Positions 1 to 5,269 are shown, counted from the stretch's first letter. The stretch: 5,269 nucleotides of DNA from CAJXWH01 sp964343365 (GCA_964343365.1 CAYFJI010000126.1:1-5269), one strand, 5' to 3'. Made by a program: numbers and translations. The notes: generated by a model not told the origin, from the sequence alone.

Positions 1-297
1 GCTAAGACACTCCTCCGTGAAGACAATTGATTAAGTTAATTTTTCAAGTATGTGCAAAGAGCTGAAAACATGCAAATCGTCATGATTTCGTAATTCTAAA
101 AATTTGGTTTGCAACAGGATTAGGTTCCTCAATACGAGAACATACCAAATTAACTTTTTCTTAACGAAATGCATTAGTAATTGGACTAACGTGAGTAAGC
201 TCTTCTAAAATTGCATAAGAAATTATCTACTTTGATGTAAATCTATATTTTTTTAGATTTCAATTATCAAGTTTTATAGAAAAACCGAATAACAACA
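1..297. other. AT-rich region without an intact gene; possible minus-strand gene remnant
   Basis: No open frame of useful length starts here. On the minus strand, one frame read from 220 down to about 83 gives protein-like text, including VSPITNAFR, then a TAA at 163-161, then EKVNLVCSRIEEPNPVANQ, then a TGA at 82-80. This could be the remains of a gene facing left, but I do not recognise the family, and no start codon or ribosome site is visible. On the plus strand the first 30 bases read AKTLLREDN followed by TGA, which could be the tail of a gene entering from the left; nine codons are too few to support that. The rest looks like AT-rich spacer. Confidence 0.25.
239..260. repeat. Short AT-rich inverted repeat
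   Basis: AAATCTA at 239-245 is an exact reverse complement of TAGATTT at 254-260, around an 8-base T-rich loop. The stem is AT-rich and weak. It could be an operator or a poor terminator, or simply chance in AT-rich DNA. It lies about 38 bases before the bacterioferritin remnant. Confidence 0.3.
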
Positions 298-743
298 TTG
301 AACCAAGAACGCGCCTGTAACACCCTAAACCGTATTATGGAAGCTGAATTAGCCGGAGTCGTATTTTACACCCATTATTCTCTAATGATAACCGAGCCAC
401 ATGGTATACCATTGGTCGAATTTTTAAAGAGACAGGGAAATGAATCCTAATGCATGCACAACAAGTTGGTGAGCTACTGACTGGTGCAGACGGTCATCTA
501 AGCCAAGGTATCGCAATGATTGAAGAAAGTCATTAACATGATATATACAACATTCTAAAAGAATCGCTTGCGCACGAAATAATGGCTCTAGCTCTTTATG
601 AGTAATTTAGAAACGAATCAGGAGACTCAAGTTTTTATATTAAAGAATATGGTCGACAGATGATTGGATAAGAAGAAATGCATACTCTTGAGCTCAAAAA
701 AATGATCCTGGATTTTGAGTTTTCCGAACCAGATGAAAAATAA
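298..743 (+). pseudogene. Decayed bacterioferritin-like (ferritin-like four-helix) gene
   Basis: Reading from TTG at 298 gives LNQERACNTLNRIMEAELAG and then VVFYTHYSLM, which is the first helix of the short bacterioferritin/ferritin-like proteins common in proteobacteria. After NES at 439-447 the frame meets TAA (448-450). Moving back one base, from 447, restores the family text: LMHAQQVGELLTGADGHLSQ, ESLAHEIMALALYE, EYGRQMIG and EEMHTLELKKM, ending at TAA 741-743. The simplest cause is loss of one base in a C run. The restored frame carries three further TAA codons at 534, 603 and 669, at places where relatives would have Q, K or E. The EEMH segment still shows the E-x-x-H iron-ligand spacing of the last helix. 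The start is probably TTG 298, perhaps a mutated ATG, since a TAG lies in frame at 277-279. No Shine-Dalgarno is visible. The intact protein would store iron; this copy cannot make a full product. Confidence 0.85.
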
Positions 744-838
744 ATTTGATTAAAACATGTTTTATATTCATCATGATCACTAAGATATCGATTGCTTCAT
801 TCATCTAATAAAATACTGTAAACTCGCCCGAACCCTTA

Positions 839-2029
839 ATGTCACTGAGAACTATATTCCTCGCTTTTCTCCGATTGGGGCTTACTTCGTTTGGTGGACC
901 AATAGCGCATATTGCCTATTTCCGTGATGAATTTGTGAGAAGAAAAAAATGGATAGATGAAGGCGCTTATGCTGATTTGGTAGCGCTCTGTCAGTTCTTG
1001 CCTGGCCCAACATCTAGTCAAGTTGGACTTGGCGTGGGGCTCGCAAAAGGTGGACTATTAGGCGCTTTAGTGGCGTGGATTGGATTTACAATGCCATCTG
1101 CGATTGGTTTAATTTTATTTGGTTACGGTGTCATTGCTTATCAAGATGTAATTAATCCTGGCGCGCTTCATGGTCTCAAAGTTGTGGCTGTAGCAGTAGT
1201 GGCACAGGCAGTGTGGGTGATGGCCCGCAATCTATGTCCTGATGCCAAACGCGCCACCATAGCGATATCTGGCGCCTGTTTTGTTGTCGCAAGCCCTACA
1301 GCGTTTAGTCAAATCGGAGTAATTATTGCAGGCGGTCTGATCGGCCTAGTATTCCTAAGACCCAAACAACCGCTGAAAATTAATCCGCTTGGTATAAGGG
1401 TGAACCATAAACTTGCGATTACCTCGCTACTCCTCTTTTTCGTCGGTTTAATCGGTTTGCCGATTCTCACAACAGCTTACGATTCGAACTTACTTGCTCT
1501 CATAGAGAGCTTTTATTCATCCGGCTCATTGGTTTTTGGTGGAGGTCATGTTGTTCTGCCATTATTGCAGTACGAAGTTGTCCCCTCAGGCTGGATCCCA
1601 AACGATATATTCTTAGCTGGATATGGTGCAACACAAGCCGTTCCTGGGCCACTATTTGCTTTTGCCGCTTACCTTGGAACGGTTCTCCAAATGGAACTAA
1701 ACGGTTGGATAGGCGGTCTAATCTGCCTTGTCGCAATCTTTATTCCATCATTTTTGCTAGTTATTGGGGTTCTTCCGTTCTGGGATTCTTTAAGGCAAGT
1801 TTCTACTATGCAAACCGCCCTTTTGGGTATCAATGCGGCAGTGGTCGGCCTTTTGCTCGCAGCCTTGTACCAACCAGTATGGATCAGCGCAATTCTATCT
1901 CCACTGGATTTTTGTCTTGCACTCGTTGCCTATCTCATGCTGGTTTTTTGGAAAGTGCCGCCATGGCTCGTGGTTGTCTTGTCGGGGATTGGTGGTTGGA
2001 TAACTGAAACCATCGTCCAGACTTTATAG
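839..2029 (+). CDS. chrA: ChrA-family chromate/anion transporter, two-domain form
   Basis: Inner-membrane transporter of the CHR superfamily, whose best-studied members export chromate and confer chromate resistance. At 396 aa it has the usual length of the long form made of two homologous CHR domains in tandem. The N-terminal domain has SFGGP at residues 17-21 and FLPGPTSSQ around the PGP at 55-57. The C-terminal domain repeats the pattern with LVFGGGHVVLPLL (FGGGH 233-237) and QAVPGP (PGP 269-271). Many hydrophobic segments surround these motifs. ATG 839 is the only plausible start, because the same frame has a TAA at 809 and no other start codon between. There is no Shine-Dalgarno before it. 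A TAAAAT hexamer at 809-814 could be part of a -10 box, but no well-spaced -35 accompanies it. The gene stands alone, with no visible chrB-type regulator, so the physiological substrate is uncertain: chromate is by family, and sulfate or another anion is possible. Confidence 0.92.
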   Translation: MSLRTIFLAFLRLGLTSFGGPIAHIAYFRDEFVRRKKWIDEGAYADLVALCQFLPGPTSSQVGLGVGLAKGGLLGALVAWIGFTMPSAIGLILFGYGVIAYQDVINPGALHGLKVVAVAVVAQAVWVMARNLCPDAKRATIAISGACFVVASPTAFSQIGVIIAGGLIGLVFLRPKQPLKINPLGIRVNHKLAITSLLLFFVGLIGLPILTTAYDSNLLALIESFYSSGSLVFGGGHVVLPLLQYEVVPSGWIPNDIFLAGYGATQAVPGPLFAFAAYLGTVLQMELNGWIGGLICLVAIFIPSFLLVIGVLPFWDSLRQVSTMQTALLGINAAVVGLLLAALYQPVWISAILSPLDFCLALVAYLMLVFWKVPPWLVVVLSGIGGWITETIVQTL

Positions 2030-2035
2030 TCAAAT

Positions 2036-2230
2036 TTAAAGTTCCAAATAACAGGAGCTTGCTGCATCTCTGATAGCGCGACCATGATAGCAACTATTTT
2101 GGCTAACACACCTTGAATCTGAGCAGTTGCTTCATAAGCAGATGCTTTAGAGTCATAACAAGTCGTGCTGATCAATTACCTATCAGCAGCCCAAGTGCTA
2201 TTAATCGAGTGAAGGCTTTCTACCTCCTCT
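2036..2230 (-). pseudogene. Probable remnant of a small exported or lipoprotein gene
   Basis: On the minus strand a strong ribosome site, AGAGGAGGT (2230-2222), is followed by a frame reading K-A-F-T-R-L-I-A-L-G-L-L-I-G-N, which looks like a signal peptide. The codon where the start should be reads TAG (GGAGGTAGAAAGCC); restoring one T would give GGAGGTATGAAAGCC with a proper ATG. The signal-like frame ends at TGA about 2174. A different frame then carries STTCYDSKASAYEATAQIQG and continues to ALSEMQQAP, about 2050. The pattern of good ribosome site, lost start and frameshift suggests a decayed small secreted protein; a Cys near position 22 of the rebuilt protein might be a lipobox remnant, though TTC is not a canonical one. 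I do not recognise the family. An ATG-started open frame runs on from 2175 into the antisense of chrA, which I regard as accidental. Confidence 0.4.
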
Positions 2231-2329
2231 CTCGAACCGAGATAATATCGAAGATATATAAGCTATTTGGGCTTGTAATACATAGTTAATGTACTTATAC
2301 AGATCGCAAGCATTGCACCTAAATCTTAG

Positions 2330-2599
2330 TTAACCTTGTTCCAAAAAAGTTATCTCAGGTGGGCTCAGCACACCAGCCTGTTTTTGAATCTCCTGCATTT
2401 GGGGCCTTGTAAAAAATGATACAAAAGACTCCTTCGAAGGTGCAGTTCCAATTGCAATTGCATTATTTGCATCATCGATGTTTTGATAGGCGGTAGCATG
2501 AATACCCACTTCTTCACGATCAGTTGCATTGGCATCAAATCCTGCTTTCCAATCACCAAAATCTGCCACGTTTAACGATACAAGTACGGTAATGGTCAT
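2330..2599 (-). CDS. Small conserved-looking protein, possibly dimeric alpha/beta-barrel type
   Basis: An 89-aa acidic cytosolic protein with no signal peptide or membrane segment. It starts with a beta strand (MTITVLVSLNV), then FGDWKAGFDAN, a charged helix (TDREEVGI), ATAYQNIDD, a second strand (NAIAIGTAPS), a helix (KESFVSFFTRPQMQEIQKQA) and a last segment, PPEITFLEQG. This order and length resemble the small ferredoxin-like, dimeric alpha/beta-barrel proteins, such as DUF3764-like and monooxygenase-like families. That is fold-level inference, and no catalytic residue can be named. The start is well supported: AGGAGA at 2610-2605 lies 5 bases before the ATG. It lies downstream of amtB on the same strand, but about 210 bases and a probable terminator separate them, so it is probably transcribed on its own. 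The function is unknown. Confidence 0.8.
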   Translation of the reverse strand: MTITVLVSLNVADFGDWKAGFDANATDREEVGIHATAYQNIDDANNAIAIGTAPSKESFVSFFTRPQMQEIQKQAGVLSPPEITFLEQG

Positions 2600-2627
2600 T
2601 CTTTTCTCCTAATTCAACTAGTTTTCT

Positions 2628-2796
2628 GGGCAGATTTTGCCTTAATTTTTAAGGCCTGCCTACAGGGAATGCACGATCAGGTAGCAAAATTCGCCACTTC
2701 TGACGATTTAGATGCCTGATTGGATGATATTTACTTGGGTTGGTATCGGAATTAGCCCTATAACCAAATATGCGGACTGCGGCAAAACTACAGCCC
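2628..2796. repeat. Intergenic block bounded by imperfect inverted repeats (MITE-like?)
   Basis: The left edge, GGGCAGATTTTGCC (2628-2641), resembles the reverse complement of the right edge (2781-2796), which reads GGGCTGTAGTTTTGCC; they share GGGC and TTTTGCC with a short gap between. The enclosed stretch is visibly richer in G and C than the other intergenic DNA here. Each edge also forms its own hairpin. No target-site duplication is evident directly outside the repeats. It could be a small non-autonomous mobile element, a repeat family, a decayed gene or coincidence; the sequence alone does not decide. Confidence 0.3.
2629..2660. repeat. Two-part hairpin upstream of the small gene
   Basis: CCTTAA (2640-2645) pairs with TTAAGG (2649-2654) across a TTT loop, and GGCAG (2629-2633) pairs with CTGCC (2656-2660) outside it, with an uneven internal loop. 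It ends about 30 bases before the start codon of the minus-strand small gene, so it could sit in that gene's leader or act as a transcription barrier. No clear T run follows on either strand. Confidence 0.4.
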
Positions 2797-2800
2797 GCAT
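2770..2800 (-). terminator. Probable amtB terminator hairpin
   Basis: On the minus strand ATGCGGGCTG (2800-2791) pairs with CAGTCCGCAT (2779-2770): ten base pairs with one G-T wobble and an 11-base loop. It begins 9 bases after the amtB stop codon. The tail after the stem on the minus strand is only modestly T-rich (ATATTTGGTT), so intrinsic termination may be weak. On the plus strand the following bases (GAAATTCTTTT) are also partly T-rich. Confidence 0.55.
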
Positions 2801-2809
2801 GAAATTCTT

Positions 2810-4096
2810 TTAGCTCAAATCGTAACCGCGCTCCCCATGCTCAGTTAAGTCCAACCCTTGATCTTCGGAATCAACATCAACACGAAGTTTGGTAAATAAT
2901 CCTATTATTTTTAGAATTGTCCAGGTAGCTATTCCAGTCCATACACCAATTACTAATATACCTTGTAATTGAATCCACAATTGTGTAAGTGAACTCTCTG
3001 ACGAGATTCCAGACGCGCCATCCCCAAGGAAGCCGCCAGGAGTTCCAACAAAACTAAGCATAATAATCCCCAAAATCCCACCGACCCCGTGCACGGAAAA
3101 AACGTCAAGAGAATCATCTATTCGAAATATACCTTTGACGACCTGAGTAGCAAAAAAACAAACTGCGCCTGCCAAAACCCCAATAAGCAGTGCTCCACCG
3201 GGGCCTACCGTACCAGCAGCAGGTGTTATGGTTGCTAGCCCAGCAACCATTCCGGTTGCGATACCAACAACAGTTGGTCTACCTTGCTTGACCCACTCGA
3301 TAAACATCCAGATCAAGGCCGCAACTGCAGCGCTAATATGTGTAACTAACATTGCCATACCCGCATCTCCATTAGCAGCTACAGCGCTTCCCGCATTGAA
3401 TCCAAACCACCCGACCCACAGCATAGCAGCTCCAGTAACCACCATGATCCGACTATGTGGCGGCATTGGAGATTCCGGAAAACCTTTTCTAGAGCCTAAT
3501 ACCAAAGCTACGACAAGAGCCCCTACACCACAAGTCAGATGAACAACTAAACCACCAGCAAAATCAATGACCCCAAGCTTGCTGAGCATACCTCCTCCCC
3601 AAACCATGTGACACGCAGGTAAATATACAACAGTAAACCAAATCAGTGAGAACAAACACATTGCACCGAACTTCATTCTCTCTGCGAAAGCTCCTACTAC
3701 TAAGGCAGGCGTAATAATGGCAAACGTCATTTGAAACATGATAAAGACCGTCTCAGGAATGGATCCCGCTAAAGCGTCTCTACCGATCCCGATCAAAAAT
3801 AATGCGCTTAAATCACCTATAATCGGACCATCTCCTTTTAACGCTAAACTATAACCATAAATTACCCACGCAACAGAGACAATACAAGCGATAGCAAAAC
3901 ATTGCATCAAAACCGAAACACTATTTTTACTTCTAACGAGGCCAGCGTAAAAAAGCGCTAATCCAGGCAACGTCATAAACAAAACCAGTGCGGTTGATGT
4001 TAATAACCATGAGGTATCGCCTGAATTTGCCTCGTTTGCTAAAACCGGAGTTGAAGTTAGAAAACTTATAAAAAAAAGATACAGTTTTTTATACAT
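2810..4096 (-). CDS. amtB: AmtB ammonium channel/transporter precursor
   Basis: Trimeric inner-membrane ammonium channel of the Amt/Mep/Rh family, which brings in ammonium for assimilation. At 428 aa it matches the length of the E. coli precursor. A signal peptide (MYKKLYLFFISFLTSTPVLA) precedes NEANSGD, with likely cleavage after Ala20. With a constant offset of 18 from mature E. coli numbering, all key pore residues are present: F121 and W166 and S237 at the outer recruitment site, F125 and F233 as the phenylalanine gate, D178, and the twin histidines H186 and H336. Hallmarks include HMVWGGG, DFAGGLVVH, GWFGFNAGSA and DVFSVHGVGG. The cytoplasmic tail ends in EHGERGYDLS, keeping the conserved HGE-x-x-Y region needed for regulation. 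AAGGA (4107-4103) stands 6 bases before the ATG. The usual partner glnK is not next to it in this window. A sigma-54 promoter and two NtrC-type sites lie upstream, so expression under nitrogen limitation is likely. Confidence 0.96.
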   Translation of the reverse strand: MYKKLYLFFISFLTSTPVLANEANSGDTSWLLTSTALVLFMTLPGLALFYAGLVRSKNSVSVLMQCFAIACIVSVAWVIYGYSLALKGDGPIIGDLSALFLIGIGRDALAGSIPETVFIMFQMTFAIITPALVVGAFAERMKFGAMCLFSLIWFTVVYLPACHMVWGGGMLSKLGVIDFAGGLVVHLTCGVGALVVALVLGSRKGFPESPMPPHSRIMVVTGAAMLWVGWFGFNAGSAVAANGDAGMAMLVTHISAAVAALIWMFIEWVKQGRPTVVGIATGMVAGLATITPAAGTVGPGGALLIGVLAGAVCFFATQVVKGIFRIDDSLDVFSVHGVGGILGIIMLSFVGTPGGFLGDGASGISSESSLTQLWIQLQGILVIGVWTGIATWTILKIIGLFTKLRVDVDSEDQGLDLTEHGERGYDLS

Positions 4097-4142
4097 GAAT
4101 AATCCTTATTTAATGGGTTTTGATATTTCTAAATATATAAGC

Positions 4143-4158
4143 AGCAATTGTTATGCCA
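4143..4158 (-). promoter_or_regulatory. Sigma-54 (RpoN) promoter of amtB
   Basis: The minus strand reads TGGCAT-AACAA-TTGCT, preceded by T. This matches the -24/-12 consensus TGGCAC-N5-TTGCW with one mismatch and exactly the required spacing between GG and GC. Transcription would begin near 4132, giving a leader of about 36 bases before the amtB ATG, which contains the AAGGA ribosome site. Sigma-54 control of amtB, usually with glnK, is the standard arrangement in proteobacteria. Confidence 0.8.
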
Positions 4159-4187
4159 ATGCCATCCAATCAAAATAAGCCATTTAT

Positions 4188-4204
4188 TGCACAATTCTGT
4201 TGCA
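4188..4204. promoter_or_regulatory. NtrC-type binding site, promoter-proximal
   Basis: TGCACAATTCTGTTGCA is a 17-bp dyad of the NtrC form (TGCAC-N6-GGTGCA), with one mismatch in the right half. Its centre is roughly 63 bases upstream of the predicted sigma-54 start of amtB. It lies 29 bp from a second site of the same form, close to three helical turns. Confidence 0.65.
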
Positions 4205-4216
4205 TAAACCTTAAGA

Positions 4217-4233
4217 TGCACCAAACAAGGGCA
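4217..4233. promoter_or_regulatory. NtrC-type binding site, promoter-distal
   Basis: Read on the minus strand, TGCCCTTGTTTGGTGCA is a 17-bp dyad with a perfect GGTGCA half-site and a single mismatch in the TGCAC half. Its centre is roughly 92 bases upstream of the predicted amtB start. Paired with the site at 4188-4204, it resembles the double NtrC enhancers of E. coli nitrogen genes. Confidence 0.65.
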
Positions 4234-4241
4234 ACCTTTTA

Positions 4242-4254
4242 TTGTCATTGACAA
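4242..4254. promoter_or_regulatory. Perfect small palindrome, operator candidate
   Basis: TTGTCA-T-TGACAA is a perfect inverted repeat with 6-base arms and a single central base. It covers the TTGACA box in front of the plus-strand permease gene, so a protein bound here would block that promoter. The regulator is not identifiable from the sequence. Confidence 0.4.
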
Positions 4255-4273
4255 ATCCTAAACTACTTAAAAT
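4248..4273 (+). promoter_or_regulatory. Candidate promoter of the EamA permease gene
   Basis: TTGACA (4248-4253) is a perfect -35 hexamer. The best -10 is TAAAAT (4268-4273), but the spacer is only 14 bases, shorter than the usual 16-18. If it is used, transcription would begin at or within a few bases of the ATG at 4283, giving a leaderless or nearly leaderless message. This agrees with the absence of a Shine-Dalgarno there. Confidence 0.4.
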
Positions 4274-4282
4274 TTCTGTAAC

Positions 4283-5149
4283 ATGACTCTTCCCCACATT
4301 TTAATCGCCGTTCTAATCAATATGCTCTGGGGGTCGATGTTTATCGTTGGCACGATAGGGCTTAGCGAATTTCCTCCGATATTCTTTACTGGAATACGTT
4401 TTGCAATTTTAGCCATTCTGTTGACTGGATTTCTACGAATACCAAAAAAGATATTCTTGCCACTTCTTAGAATTGGGTTTGTTATGGGTGTTGGGATGTA
4501 TCTAACTCTCTATCTATCTCTAGGGTTAGCCGAAAATACTGGAGCTGTTGCGGTTTTCAGCAAACTTGAAGTGCCATTAGCACTGTTACTTGGCGTAGCG
4601 CTACTCGGTGAGCGCGTGGCCAGAAAACAAATTATTGGAATTATTATCGCCTTGCTAGGAGCAGCTCTCGTTACTTTTGATCCTGCCGCTTTTGATGATT
4701 TGCCAGCTTTGTCCTGGATGGCTATATGTTGCTTATTTGCAGCTCTAGGAATTATCGAAATACGGCGCCTTGGTAAGATTCATCCCCTCACACTCGTTGC
4801 TTGGATATCCTTGATAAGTGCTCCCGTTTTACTAGCGACCTCTATTCTATTCGAAAAGGATCACCTTGCAGTTTTACAGAACGCAACTTGGATTGGTTGG
4901 TCATCCCTTCTCTACACTGCGTTAATGAGTTCAGTAGTTGCGACGTCTGGACTTTTTTACCTATTGCAACGATATCCAGTAGCACTGGTTACACCATTTA
5001 ACCTGCTCTCGCCAATATTCGCAGTTATAGGTGGTGTAATATTTTTAGAGGATGTCTTGACTTTGAGGCTTGTTTCGGGTGGCGGCCTAATCCTTTTAGG
5101 AGTTACATGGGCCAACCGGCCGACGTCTTTACCCAAAACAGTAATTTAA
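4283..5149 (+). CDS. EamA-domain drug/metabolite transporter (DMT) permease
   Basis: Inner-membrane permease of the drug/metabolite transporter superfamily, 288 aa, the normal size for ten membrane helices built from two EamA repeats. The first repeat opens with INMLWGSMFIVG (about residues 12-23) and ends with LLGVALLGERV (102-112), the typical helix-4 loop signature. The second repeat carries the matching SPIFAVIGGVIFLEDVL (243-259). Members export amino acids, metabolites or other small molecules; the substrate cannot be read from the sequence. ATG 4283 is chosen because a TAA lies in frame at 4268 and no other start codon intervenes. There is no Shine-Dalgarno. The gene is divergent from amtB and shares its control region, so NtrC could influence it. 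A broken phosphodiesterase gene follows after 17 bases and would lie on the same transcript. Confidence 0.9.
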   Translation: MTLPHILIAVLINMLWGSMFIVGTIGLSEFPPIFFTGIRFAILAILLTGFLRIPKKIFLPLLRIGFVMGVGMYLTLYLSLGLAENTGAVAVFSKLEVPLALLLGVALLGERVARKQIIGIIIALLGAALVTFDPAAFDDLPALSWMAICCLFAALGIIEIRRLGKIHPLTLVAWISLISAPVLLATSILFEKDHLAVLQNATWIGWSSLLYTALMSSVVATSGLFYLLQRYPVALVTPFNLLSPIFAVIGGVIFLEDVLTLRLVSGGGLILLGVTWANRPTSLPKTVI

Positions 5150-5166
5150 CGGAGGTATTTTTCCTA

Positions 5167-5269
5167 GTGACCATTATAGATAGAAAAATCATTGCGCACC
5201 GAGGGCGACTCAATTTTTGCCCCAGAAAACACTAGGACATCATTGCAAAAAACCAAAGAATTAGGAGCC
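5167..5269 (+). pseudogene. Glycerophosphodiester phosphodiesterase start, frameshifted and cut by window edge
   Basis: From GTG 5167 the frame reads VTIIDRKIIAHRGRLNF, with the IIAHRG that opens glycerophosphodiester phosphodiesterases (GDPD/UgpQ family). It then runs into TAG at 5233-5235. Shifting by one base at 5219 gives APENTRTSLQKTKELGA up to the window end, which is the expected continuation: A-PENT supplies the metal-binding Glu, followed by the first helix. Removing one T from the run of five at 5214-5218 rebuilds HRGRLNFAPENT. The cause is therefore a one-base insertion in a homopolymer, or a sequencing error. A GGAGG ribosome site (5151-5155) lies 11 bases before the GTG, somewhat far. 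The enzyme family hydrolyses deacylated phospholipids such as glycerophosphocholine to glycerol-3-phosphate and an alcohol. The rest of the gene is outside the window. Confidence 0.8.

Noticed and set aside
298..743. TAA read as an amino acid (recoded genetic code) in the bacterioferritin-like frame
   Set aside because: TAA ends amtB, the small gene and the permease at proper family lengths, and the same region also carries a frameshift, so decay is simpler.
792..819. Sigma-70 promoter for chrA (TTGCTT plus TAAAAT or TACTGT)
   Set aside because: TTGCTT is 11 bases from TAAAAT, far too close, and TACTGT at the right spacing matches the -10 poorly.
1500..1736. 78-aa minus-strand open frame inside chrA
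   Set aside because: Antisense to conserved chrA sequence, with no ribosome site or family resemblance.
1705..2007. 100-aa plus-strand open frame overlapping the chrA 3' half
   Set aside because: Alternative frame of chrA; the composition is not protein-like and chrA is clearly the coding frame.
2365..2559. 64-aa minus-strand open frame within the small gene
   Set aside because: It is the shifted frame of the 89-aa gene, rich in Gln, Met and Leu, and lacks a ribosome site.
3228..3542. 104-aa plus-strand open frame inside amtB
   Set aside because: It lies fully antisense to a well-conserved amtB and has low-complexity Ala/Thr/Pro text typical of a shadow frame.
4801..5001. 66-aa plus-strand open frame within the permease gene
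   Set aside because: Shadow frame of the permease, which shows clear EamA signatures in its own frame.
5214..5218. Programmed ribosomal frameshift at the T run
   Set aside because: The run is short, no stimulating structure is seen, and such recoding is not known for this enzyme family.
1..5269. CRISPR array, tRNA, rRNA or insertion sequence with transposase
   Set aside because: No regularly spaced direct repeats, no tRNA-like cloverleaf or rRNA text, and no transposase-like protein was seen in any frame I read.

Overview
The window looks like a piece of an ordinary proteobacterial chromosome that is losing genes. It holds four intact protein genes: a ChrA-type chromate/anion transporter, a small conserved-looking protein, an AmtB ammonium channel and an EamA-type permease. 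Between and around them are recognisable wrecks of other genes. The proteins and the nitrogen-control signals (NtrC-type sites plus a sigma-54 promoter) point to Beta- or Gammaproteobacteria. The wording of the bacterioferritin remnant and the moderate-to-low GC made me think of a Polynucleobacter-like betaproteobacterium, possibly a host-associated lineage with a decaying genome. That placement is inference from memory, not proof.

Layout: 1-297 has no intact gene, only a possible minus-strand remnant and an AT-rich inverted repeat. 298-743 (+) is a bacterioferritin-like pseudogene with one frameshift and three in-frame TAA codons. 839-2029 (+) is chrA. About 2036-2230 (-) is a probable remnant of a small exported protein with a strong Shine-Dalgarno but no usable start. 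2330-2599 (-) is a small 89-aa protein. 2600-2809 is an intergenic stretch bounded by imperfect inverted repeats, with the probable amtB terminator hairpin at one end. 2810-4096 (-) is amtB with a signal peptide and all pore residues. 4097-4282 is a compact divergent control region. 4283-5149 (+) is the EamA permease. 5167-5269 (+) is the start of a glycerophosphodiester phosphodiesterase gene, broken by an extra T and cut by the window edge.

The best functional story is the amtB control region. A well-spaced sigma-54 promoter lies about 48 bases upstream of the start codon, and two NtrC-type dyads lie 29 bp apart behind it, so amtB is probably induced by nitrogen limitation. The divergent permease gene begins just beyond these sites, with a TTGACA box inside a perfect small palindrome. 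The permease and the phosphodiesterase are close enough (17 bp) to share a transcript.

I found no convincing undescribed system here. The less ordinary features are the cluster of decayed genes, the inverted-repeat-bounded intergenic block, and the compact regulatory region between amtB and the permease.
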